Shown: positions 53,062-60,655 of the stretch, one piece after another
Position numbering within the stretch: position 1 is the first letter of the stretch
Layout: every line of letters starts with the position of its first letter
Source: Alphaproteobacteria bacterium
Lineage (GTDB): Bacteria > Pseudomonadota > Alphaproteobacteria > Caedimonadales > UBA9215
Length of the DNA stretch: 64,000 nucleotides
NCBI GenBank assembly: GCA_009993885.1
Contig: JAACSN010000011.1
Location: 1 to 64,000, forward strand
Direction of reading: 5' to 3'
Position numbers and translations under genes: made by a program
The notes under the pieces: generated by a model
What the model was told of the DNA's origin: nothing
Database searches by the model: none
The model's input: only the letters and a program-made list of their open reading frames with translations

Positions 53062-54369
53062 TTAATCGAGTTCAAAAACCGTCCTTATGTATTTGACCTT
53101 TAAAATAAGATGAGTCAGTGCCCAAGAACTTGATATTCCTACTACGGCTACAATGGCAAACTTAAAAAAGATGATCAAGTCAAAATCTGTCAGAAAGAAC
53201 TGCCCCCAAATAACAAGGGGATCGTGGAATATAAATATCCCCCAACAACAGGCTGCTGCACTTGTCCATATTTTTGTCCGGAAATCATTGGGGTTTGAGG
53301 ATGTACTTTGAGCACTCAAGAAAGTCATCAGAGTTATGACTTGGAAAAAGGCAAGGGCTCCCAAGAGAGAGGTTCTAATTAAAATAGCGGGGGCAACCTG
53401 CGGTAGGAGAGCAAAGGCGTCGCTCCAAGCTCGGAGTGTTTCATCACCTTCACGCAGAGTTTTATAAAAAGAATAGTCAAAAGCGCCGTCGGCAAAGTAA
53501 AAATGAGAATAAAGCACATAGGCTAAGCCTATAACGAGGGTAATTCCGAGAAAGGAAAAACGCTTACTTTCAAAATTTGTCCGGTACTTTGACTGTTCCC
53601 AAGCTTTAGAGTGCATAAAGGCAGCTCCCAAAGCAAAATACACAAAATTCATAAGAAATTTAGAGGCTTGGAGAGAAAAGAGTTCTCCGTGAAGGACGTC
53701 GGGCAAGATGTTTCTTAGGCCAATCCACCACGGTGCGCCCCAACGAAGGTCACTAAGTCCGTAAACAATCATGGAAAAGAGAATGAAAGAAGTGAAGGCT
53801 TTTGCAGGTGAAGAGACGGCTTTAGAAATAGCGTGTGCCGTCCAAGGAATCAGTTTAGGGAATAGCTTGTTGAGCAGAAGAAGCATAATCGTATAGAGAA
53901 TAACGGCATACATAACCCAATAGGGACCGGCTTGGAGTTTTTCGCTAAAGAAAATGTCTTTCCAGTACTCAAGGTAGGTCGGGGAAGGATTCTCATATTC
54001 ATGAAATTTAGGGTAGCTTAAGAGGGGAACAACCAAAGGAATACCTATCATGAAGGGGAGGATATGCTTAACAAAGCGATCTTGCCAAAAGCACTTCCAT
54101 CCTAATGCCGCACTCTTTGGGAGGACATAAGCCCCAAAGGTAAAAAAGAGAACGGGCATAACGGCTGCTTGATTAAAGAGATAAAGAGCGTCAAAAACGT
54201 AAGAGCGATCATAGTCTCGATAAAACCAATAACGTCCCCAGTTTGCCGCATAGGCATGCAAGCTATGGTCGACAGCCATCAATAAAAAGATAAAGCCCCG
54301 CATGTGATCAATAAAGGGAACACGGACAAGGAGACTCTTTGAGGGGGATGATTTTGTGAGTGTCGTCAT
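53062..54369 (-). CDS. Acyltransferase family membrane protein (OpgC-like), copy 2
   Basis: The 435-residue protein belongs to the acyltransferase 3/OpgC group: about ten transmembrane helices, start VPFIDHMRGFIFLLMAVDHSLHAYA (family D..RG....V...H), WGAPWWIGLRNILPD and CWGIFIFHDPLVIWGQFF near the end. Such proteins O-acetylate or succinylate envelope glycans. It starts 2 bases after the stop of the related gene upstream (54372) and the two share matched blocks along their length, so they arose by tandem duplication. Confidence 0.85.
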   Translation of the reverse strand: MTTLTKSSPSKSLLVRVPFIDHMRGFIFLLMAVDHSLHAYAANWGRYWFYRDYDRSYVFDALYLFNQAAVMPVLFFTFGAYVLPKSAALGWKCFWQDRFVKHILPFMIGIPLVVPLLSYPKFHEYENPSPTYLEYWKDIFFSEKLQAGPYWVMYAVILYTIMLLLLNKLFPKLIPWTAHAISKAVSSPAKAFTSFILFSMIVYGLSDLRWGAPWWIGLRNILPDVLHGELFSLQASKFLMNFVYFALGAAFMHSKAWEQSKYRTNFESKRFSFLGITLVIGLAYVLYSHFYFADGAFDYSFYKTLREGDETLRAWSDAFALLPQVAPAILIRTSLLGALAFFQVITLMTFLSAQSTSSNPNDFRTKIWTSAAACCWGIFIFHDPLVIWGQFFLTDFDLIIFFKFAIVAVVGISSSWALTHLILKVKYIRTVFELD

Positions 54370-54371
54370 TT

Positions 54372-55592
54372 TTAGAGTACCTTCTTAAATCCGGGCCAAT
54401 CTTTAATGAAATGAGTCAGCGCCCAAGATAGGGCGGTTCCTAGGCTTGCAACCACACCAAATTTTATATATTCACTAATATCGGCATGATAAAAAAGAGA
54501 GCCGATCCACATTACAAGGGGCTCGTGAAAGATATATATTCCGAAAGAACAAGCTGCAAGGGATTGCCATTTTGGCAAAGGCTTGTCGAGAAAATGTCTA
54601 AAGAGAGAAATATACATTACGATAAGAGAGCACATAAAAAGCGCCAAGAGCGTTGTGCGCATAAAAATAGGGCCGCCATAAGCTTGGATAACGGGCCATA
54701 CGTCTGCCCATGTCCCGCCAAAATGGAAATGGCGCAGGATCTCGGTGCTATAAGCGCCTTCATAGAAATTGATAAGGGCGAAACTTATGTAAGCCGTGCC
54801 TGATAACACGGCGAGAATCGACCAAGATTTCCAAGAATTTCCTATACGGGTTAAAACGTCTTGATTCTTTGAAATACCGGCATAGGCAAAGCCGGCGCCT
54901 AGGAAAAACAAAAAGCCTTTCATGAGAAAACGCGCCCCTCTGATATAAAAAACTTTCCAAAAACCGATCCAATATTGAGCTCCCCAAATCATTTCACTTA
55001 CCCCGATGATGAGGGCTCCAAGCATAAAGAAGCTGATAAATCCTTTGAAAGGGTTGTTCACAAGCCATTTTGCAAAGGATCCCATGACTCTCATAAAAGA
55101 GGGAATAAAGGTATGGACGGTGACGAGAAGGAGCGTTAACACGGCAAGGTAATAGAGGAACCAAAAACCGCTGGAAGAGATGTCACTGAAAAAGAAAGTG
55201 TTTGCCCAGTAATCAAAGAAGCCTTGGTCTATGTTGTGTTTTAGCATATTGGAGATATATTTTTGAGGCGGAACCAAAAGGGCTGTTCCTAAAACAAAAG
55301 GTATCACAAGACGATAAAATTTTTCTTTCGCAAAGCTTAGCCATCCTCGGCGTTGAAGGGACGGTAAAATAAAAAGTCCGGCTAGGAAATAAAGTAAGGG
55401 CATCATAATGACATCGTTATGCATATGCCAGATATCAAAAAAGAGTGTGCCGCCAAAATCGCCGAAATAATGAACCTTTTTAAAATGGGGGGAATAGGGG
55501 TGCATGGCGTGGTCAAAAACCACATATAAAACGAGGAGCCCTCTTAGATAATCTATAAAATAGATGCGTTTTTTTTCTCTTTCGGCGTTCAT
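54372..55592 (-). CDS. Acyltransferase family membrane protein (OpgC-like), copy 1
   Basis: The 406-residue polytopic protein starts RIYFIDYLRGLLVLYVVFDHAMHPYS, with the conserved R-G and H of acyltransferase 3 proteins, and ends with SFGIYIFHEPLVMWIGSLF and SWALTHFIKDWPGFKKVL. It aligns with its downstream neighbour (WGAQYWIGFWKVFY against WGAPWWIGLRNILP). Probably the first gene of a two-gene unit. An envelope polysaccharide or lipid is the likely acceptor, which is inference; no glycan cluster lies nearby. Confidence 0.85.
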   Translation of the reverse strand: MNAEREKKRIYFIDYLRGLLVLYVVFDHAMHPYSPHFKKVHYFGDFGGTLFFDIWHMHNDVIMMPLLYFLAGLFILPSLQRRGWLSFAKEKFYRLVIPFVLGTALLVPPQKYISNMLKHNIDQGFFDYWANTFFFSDISSSGFWFLYYLAVLTLLLVTVHTFIPSFMRVMGSFAKWLVNNPFKGFISFFMLGALIIGVSEMIWGAQYWIGFWKVFYIRGARFLMKGFLFFLGAGFAYAGISKNQDVLTRIGNSWKSWSILAVLSGTAYISFALINFYEGAYSTEILRHFHFGGTWADVWPVIQAYGGPIFMRTTLLALFMCSLIVMYISLFRHFLDKPLPKWQSLAACSFGIYIFHEPLVMWIGSLFYHADISEYIKFGVVASLGTALSWALTHFIKDWPGFKKVL

Positions 55593-55671
55593 TTGAAAAA
55601 AACCTTTAACGTTTCGTTAATATTGGTTTCTAATAGTAACATAAGGACATTTGAAAACAGAGAGGTCATTT

Positions 55672-57798
55672 GTGCAAAAAATTCTGCTGGTCGATGATCG
55701 GCAAGTAAATATAGATCGTCTGTCTCGTCATCTTTCTAAATTTTTTAAGTGTGAGTTAGAGGTATTTTTCAGTCCTCTTCAAGCCCTTGAATGGTCGGGA
55801 CACAATGAGTTTGATTTAGCACTTATTGAGTATCGTATGACAGAGCTTTCGGGCATTGAACTTGTGAGAGCTATTCGTCGTCAAAAATGTCACCAAAGCG
55901 TCCCCTTAGTCCTTGTAACCTCTGAAAGCGATAAAGCTATTGTGTCGGATGCTTTTGATGCAGGAATTTCCGATTATTTAATGTCACCTTACGGGCACTC
56001 CGAACTTATTGCTCGGGTTCAAAATTTATTAACACTCCGTAAAGCAACGTTAAAGCTACAAGCTGAAAAACGAGACCTCAATGAGCTGGTACAAAAAGCT
56101 ACGATTGATCTTCAGGAAAGTGAGCAACGTTTTCGCCTTGCCCTTGAGGGGACTCGGGACGGTATTTGGGATTGGGATCTTAGAACAGGAGAGATTTTTT
56201 ATTCGTCTAACTGGTGTAAAATGTTGGGTTATGATAAAGAAGAGATTCCGACATTACCGGCTTTTTGGATGGCTCGTGTTCATCCTGACGATTCCTATGT
56301 CTTAGCTTCGGCTATTGATAATCACGTAATGGGTAAAAGTGATGTTATCGATTGTGAATATCGAATAAAACATCGAAAGAAATATGATATTTGGGTTCAT
56401 ACAAAAGGAAAAGCTGTGCGTGACAGTCATGGGACGGCTATTCGTATTGTCGGAGCCCAGTGTGATATTAGCGATCTGAAAGAAATTCAGAACAAACTGA
56501 CGCATAATGCGCTTCATGATACCTTAACCGGTTTGCCCAATAGGTCGCTTTTTAACGAGCGTCTTAATCAGGCTTTTTTACGTTTTAAACGTAATAAACA
56601 AGATAGGTTTGCCGTTCTTTTTGTGGATTTGGATCATTTCAAAGATATTAACGATACCTATGGTCACGGAGCAGGGGATAAAATCCTTGTGGAGGTAACT
56701 AATGTTTTAAAACGGTGTACCCGTGAGGTTGATACCGTTGCCAGAATAGGCGGGGATGAATTCGTTATTTTGCTTGAAGAAACAGGAACCGAAGCAGAAG
56801 CACAAGTTTATATTGATCGCCTTTATGAGGAAGCGAAATTTCCCGTTTCTATTGTAGGTAGCAATATTCAAGTTTCTTTAAGTATCGGTTCTGCCTTTGT
56901 TCACCATTCCCATACGACTCATGAATCTGTTTTAAAGGAAGCAGATGTAGCTCTTTATCAAGCAAAGGAGAAAGGGAGAGGCTGCTCTGTTTTTTATCGA
57001 CGAGATATGGGAGAAATCTCGCCTCGGCTTCGTGAAATAAAGGCGTCCCTTGGGAGCGCTTTGTCCAATGCGGAAATTATGATTTATTACCAGCCGATTG
57101 TTTGTTTGAAAACTCAAGAACACCTTGGGTATGAAGCCCTATTGCGTTGGCATCATCCTACTATGGGGATAATTGACCCTGAGGATTTTATCCCTGTTGC
57201 TGAAAAGGATCATACCATTGTGCGCCTTGGCACTTTTGTGATGGAAGGTGCTGTAGCCCAATTAGCGAAATGGCAGAAAAAATATAAAAAACCCGACTTA
57301 TTTATGTGCATTAATGTGACCTCAGCCCAAGTCTTTCAGGAGGGTTATTTTGATTTGTTGCAAAAAACATGTGCCGGAGTAAATATTGTACCCGATAAAA
57401 TTGTTTTGGAATTTTCCGAAATTTCTCTCGCAGAGATCTATAAATGGAACAGTTCTATTTTTGCTGAAATGAAAAAGGAAGGTTTTCATATTGCCTTAGA
57501 TGATTACGGTGAAGGGCGTGCTTCGATTCGCAGCTTGGTTGATTATCAAATGGATTTCCTGAAGATTGATCGCAGCCTTAGTCTTGAGGCTTTAAGTGAC
57601 GAAAGGAAGCGTCGCTTGTTTGAATTGATGATTCATTTAGGCCTTGAAAGCCAGTTTCAAATTGTGGTTGAAGGGATCCAAACACCGGAAATTCTTAAAT
57701 ATGTTATCGGAAGTAAGGCTCAAATGGGGCAAGGCTATCTTTTTTCAAGGCCCTGTCCTCCTCAACAAATTGAAGCGTTACTTAAAAAACAAGCTTGA
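55672..57798 (+). CDS. Pseudoreceiver-PAS-GGDEF-EAL cyclic-di-GMP protein
   Basis: The 708-residue protein makes and/or breaks c-di-GMP. Domains: receiver (1-120), short coiled coil, PAS (about 150-280, RFRLALEGTRDGIWDWDLRTG), GGDEF (about 285-450) with intact GGDEF, RxxD inhibitory site (REVD) and FKDINDTYGHGAGD, and EAL (about 460-708) with EALLRW, NVTSAQVF, DDYGEGRASI, KIDRSL and GQGYLFSRP. In the receiver the phosphoacceptor Asp is Glu53 and the conserved Lys of the K-P motif is Ser105, so phosphorylation is doubtful. GTG at 55672 has AGAGAGG 6 bases upstream; TTG at 55651 is the alternative. Confidence 0.92.
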   Translation: MQKILLVDDRQVNIDRLSRHLSKFFKCELEVFFSPLQALEWSGHNEFDLALIEYRMTELSGIELVRAIRRQKCHQSVPLVLVTSESDKAIVSDAFDAGISDYLMSPYGHSELIARVQNLLTLRKATLKLQAEKRDLNELVQKATIDLQESEQRFRLALEGTRDGIWDWDLRTGEIFYSSNWCKMLGYDKEEIPTLPAFWMARVHPDDSYVLASAIDNHVMGKSDVIDCEYRIKHRKKYDIWVHTKGKAVRDSHGTAIRIVGAQCDISDLKEIQNKLTHNALHDTLTGLPNRSLFNERLNQAFLRFKRNKQDRFAVLFVDLDHFKDINDTYGHGAGDKILVEVTNVLKRCTREVDTVARIGGDEFVILLEETGTEAEAQVYIDRLYEEAKFPVSIVGSNIQVSLSIGSAFVHHSHTTHESVLKEADVALYQAKEKGRGCSVFYRRDMGEISPRLREIKASLGSALSNAEIMIYYQPIVCLKTQEHLGYEALLRWHHPTMGIIDPEDFIPVAEKDHTIVRLGTFVMEGAVAQLAKWQKKYKKPDLFMCINVTSAQVFQEGYFDLLQKTCAGVNIVPDKIVLEFSEISLAEIYKWNSSIFAEMKKEGFHIALDDYGEGRASIRSLVDYQMDFLKIDRSLSLEALSDERKRRLFELMIHLGLESQFQIVVEGIQTPEILKYVIGSKAQMGQGYLFSRPCPPQQIEALLKKQA

Positions 57799-58002
57799 CG
57801 GCGGCGTTATCCTTTAAAAGTTCCGAGTGTCACGATCTGCTTTTAGGGTAGGGCATAGAGGTGCAGATCTCTACTCTTCAAATTTCACAAAGAGTAAACG
57901 TTGGTGCGTGCCTTCTGTAAAGACAAGTTTTCCAAACAATAGATGTTTTTTTGTGTGGGGCAAAAGTTGCAAGGAACTTCAGATCCTAAACTTTTCAAGC
58001 CT

Positions 58003-58848
58003 TTAATCAGATTCCGGTTTTAAAAACGCAATAAGCGCTGCAATCCCAAGACCTCCGGTTATCAGAGCATAGGTGTGCCAATGTTTTTCTAAGTGTGAGG
58101 CGGGAATGTCCGATTTTGAAAAGCTGCCGGCGAGAACAAGACAGGGATTTTCTTTTTGAGAAGATTTTGAACGAGAGTCTGAAATGCCGTCCAATATATC
58201 CTGTTCTATCCGCTCTTGTTTTTGCAGAGCATGGATCCTTTCAAGTCTTTGAAGATACGTGTAAATTTCAATAGCAGCCGCAAGATCAATTTTCATACTT
58301 GTTTGCAAAAGATTGATGATTTCTTCGCCAAGGGCTTGGATTAGGAAATCCACTTGGTGCTTTTTAGCAATTCGAGAAACATCGGCATTTTCCTGAATAT
58401 TTGTTCTTAAACGATGAAAATTATCCCGAATAAGCTGAGAAGCGTGTTTGAGTTGTAGATCGGAGATACCTTGATCGTGATAAGATTCTTCATAAGGATT
58501 TTCATCCAAATCTTCCAAATGGCACACATACATAAAAGCAGCAACAATTTCTCCCATTGAAAGGGGAAGAGCGTGTTGTGCTTCCATAATCAGTTGTGAG
58601 CTAATGAAGTTGTTTAATTGTTCTTGTTGTCCCGAAGAAAGTTGTGCATAGTCAATATCTTCTCCAAAGGGACGGGTGGCGATAACACTTCGTTTGATTT
58701 CATCGTGGTGTTCCTTTAAGAATTTTGCCACAAGAGTTGTTGCATTCTCTGAAGCGATTTCGTGATGTTGGTATTCGGCGCTGGCTAAGCAAGGGGTATT
58801 TTCCAGAAAAGACATTGTTATTAAAGCAATAATTGTTTTTTTATGCAT
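58003..58848 (-). CDS. Exported helical protein with C-terminal membrane anchor
   Basis: The 281-residue protein has a signal peptide (MHKKTIIALITMSFLENTPCLASA), a long alpha-helical middle (LSMGEIVAAFMYVCHLEDL, KKHQVDFLIQALGEEIINLLQ, AAIEIYTYLQRLERIHALQKQERIEQD) and a C-terminal hydrophobic helix (about 259-277, YALITGGLGIAALIAFL) followed by KPESD. That layout suggests an envelope-anchored periplasmic protein, or a protein inserted into another membrane after secretion. I do not recognise the family. Confidence 0.65.
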   Translation of the reverse strand: MHKKTIIALITMSFLENTPCLASAEYQHHEIASENATTLVAKFLKEHHDEIKRSVIATRPFGEDIDYAQLSSGQQEQLNNFISSQLIMEAQHALPLSMGEIVAAFMYVCHLEDLDENPYEESYHDQGISDLQLKHASQLIRDNFHRLRTNIQENADVSRIAKKHQVDFLIQALGEEIINLLQTSMKIDLAAAIEIYTYLQRLERIHALQKQERIEQDILDGISDSRSKSSQKENPCLVLAGSFSKSDIPASHLEKHWHTYALITGGLGIAALIAFLKPESD

Positions 58849-59005
58849 GATATTCCCCTTAACTTTGTCTTTATATTGTCATAACACAAGGTAAATAAAG
58901 TATGAATATATTTTGATATTTTGGCTTGGAGTGGTCGGATCAATCTTCTCTTCATTCAGGGTAAGAATCTTGCTACACTCAAAAAATAGAATCAGGGAGA
59001 TAATC

Positions 59006-60067
59006 ATGGGCAGAAACTTTTCTATACTTCTTCTTTTAGCGGTGTTAACAGCCTGTTCGTCAAATGTTCAACAACCCCATACGGTTTATGATGTCCATGC
59101 TAGTTTTTCAACGCCCCCTTCAAGGGATGGCGAGGATCATATGGATGACCCTGCAATTTATGTCAACGACAAGGATCCTTTGAAAAGCTTTGTGATCGGT
59201 ACGAACAAAAGTCGTGTCGGGGGTGGTTTGCACCTCTATGATTTAGAAGGGAACGAAATCGATTTTGTAGCCGACGGACGTATGAATAATGTGGATCTTC
59301 GGTATGGCTTTCCCTTAAGAACCCCTCAAGGCGTAGAAAAAATTGATCTTGCGGTTGCAACGCATCGCTCTCAAAAGAGTATTGCTATTTACAAAGTTGA
59401 TGCTAAGGCGCGCCGTTTGATAAATGTTACAGCCGACGGATTTTCCTTTGATTTTTCTCCCTACGGGGGATGTCTCTATCATAACCGCCAAACCGATAAA
59501 TTCTATTTCTTTGCAACGTCCAAACCCGGAAAGGTTCAGCAAATTGAATTGGTGGATCAAGGAAACGGAAAGATTGGGGCAAAGAGTGTTCGTTTTTTTG
59601 ACGTGGGTTCTATTTGCGAGGGGTGCGTTGCCGATGACGAGAACGGCACTCTTTTTGTGGCTGAAGAAGATGTTGCCGTTTGGAAATATAGCGCAGACCC
59701 TTTAGGGGGCACGGCGCGGGAAAAAGTTGATGCTGTCGGGCAACACCTAGTAGCTGATATTGAAGGACTGACTCTTTACCACGGGGCGGATGGAACGGGG
59801 TATTTGATTGCCTCGTCTCAAGGCAATAGCACTTACGTTGTTTATGAACGTCAAGCGCCCCATCGCTATGCGGGTACTTTTCAAATTTCGTCTAAAGGCA
59901 CAATGGAAGGGACGGAGGAAACCGACGGTATTGACGTAACGCACCATGCGCTGCCCAATTTTCCTAAGGGGCTCTTTGTTGCTCATGATAACCGTTCCAC
60001 GAAAGGAGGCGGTTCAAATTTCAAATTCGTTTCTTGGGAGCAAATAGCCCGAGGGCTCAAGAAATAA
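59006..60067 (+). CDS. Beta-propeller phytase lipoprotein
   Basis: The start at 59006 has a CAGGGAGA site 6 bases upstream and gives a lipoprotein signal with lipobox LTAC; an upstream frame would add 31 residues. The mature protein is a beta-propeller phytase: DDPAIYVNDKDPLKSFVIGT, FVADGRMNNVDLRYGFPL, CEGCVADDENGTLFVAEED, DIEGLTLYHGADGTGYLIAS, SSQGNSTYVVYER and TDGIDVTHHALPNFPKGLF. These carry the calcium- and phosphate-binding acidic residues of the family, which releases phosphate from Ca-phytate. At 353 residues it is complete. It is monocistronic. Confidence 0.93.
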   Translation: MGRNFSILLLLAVLTACSSNVQQPHTVYDVHASFSTPPSRDGEDHMDDPAIYVNDKDPLKSFVIGTNKSRVGGGLHLYDLEGNEIDFVADGRMNNVDLRYGFPLRTPQGVEKIDLAVATHRSQKSIAIYKVDAKARRLINVTADGFSFDFSPYGGCLYHNRQTDKFYFFATSKPGKVQQIELVDQGNGKIGAKSVRFFDVGSICEGCVADDENGTLFVAEEDVAVWKYSADPLGGTAREKVDAVGQHLVADIEGLTLYHGADGTGYLIASSQGNSTYVVYERQAPHRYAGTFQISSKGTMEGTEETDGIDVTHHALPNFPKGLFVAHDNRSTKGGGSNFKFVSWEQIARGLKK

Positions 60068-60071
60068 CCGC

Positions 60072-60111
60072 AAAGGGCTTACTCGGAGCATTGTTCTGAT
60101 GTAAGCCCTTT
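60072..60111 (+). terminator. Terminator of the phytase gene
   Basis: AAAGGGCTTAC (60072-60082) pairs with GTAAGCCCTTT (60101-60111) around an 18-base loop, 4 bases past the stop. It can also serve the convergent ydbL. Confidence 0.8.
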
Positions 60112-60140
60112 CTTAGGGTGTGGAATTTTATTAGGAAATT

Positions 60141-60428
60141 CTATAGACGACCGGCAGCTTCTTGAGCAACCTGAGCGGGAGTGGCGCCTGTTTGACGCGC
60201 AACGTCTTCATAGGAGGCGCGCCGTTGTTGATTGATTGCGGCTGCAATGGCTTCTCCTTCAGGCGACAGAGCCCTGACATAGCCGTCGCCTCTTTCCTCA
60301 ATCAGTTTCTTTTGCTTGGCTTCTTGGGCTGACATATGGGCTTGCACAGGTGTGGGGATGCTTAAAACAGTTGCGCTAATGAAGCCGGCAAGACTTAAAG
60401 AGATTATTTTACGGAGTATTTTTTTCAT
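60141..60428 (-). CDS. ydbL: YdbL family (DUF1318) periplasmic protein
   Basis: The 95-residue protein has a signal peptide (to PVQAHM) and the DUF1318 domain: AKQKKLIEERGDGYVRALSP, AAAINQQRRASYEDVARQTGATPAQVAQEAAGRL. In E. coli YdbL works with YdbH and YnbE in outer-membrane lipid homeostasis. Here it is the last of ydbH-ynbE-ydbL, with 11 bases between ynbE and ydbL. Confidence 0.9.
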   Translation of the reverse strand: MKKILRKIISLSLAGFISATVLSIPTPVQAHMSAQEAKQKKLIEERGDGYVRALSPEGEAIAAAINQQRRASYEDVARQTGATPAQVAQEAAGRL

Positions 60429-60439
60429 TGTTCGTTTCC

Positions 60440-60655
60440 TTAGAAGATATCCGGATTTTCCTTGATAACTTTGTCAAGCTCGCGGTCTACTTTCACTTTT
60501 AGTTTATGATCGATTTTCAAGTTGATGTTGACTTCAATAGGCTTTTTGGGCGCCTTAACCGTCACAACAGGAGAGCAAGAAAGAAGTAACAACGACAAGG
60601 TTATCGGAAGGCTATTTAATAACTTTTTGGTTTTTAATAAAAGCAATTTATTCAT
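60440..60655 (-). CDS. ynbE: YnbE-like outer-membrane lipoprotein
   Basis: The 71-residue protein has a lipoprotein signal (LPITLSLLLLSC, Cys27) and a short mature part, PVVTVKAPKKPIEVNINLKIDHKLKVKVDRELDKVI, the YnbE pattern ending in DLDxxxxxNPDIF-type residues. In E. coli YnbE beta-strands extend the YdbH bridge at the outer membrane. It overlaps ydbH by 8 bases. Confidence 0.88.
   Translation of the reverse strand: MNKLLLLKTKKLLNSLPITLSLLLLSCSPVVTVKAPKKPIEVNINLKIDHKLKVKVDRELDKVIKENPDIF

Noticed and set aside
57870..57980. Minus-strand stop-to-stop stretch ending GKLVFTEGTHQRLLFVKFEE, protein-like in look
   Set aside because: Only about 35 codons, preceded by a stop, no start codon and no recognised family; could be a gene relic but cannot be supported.
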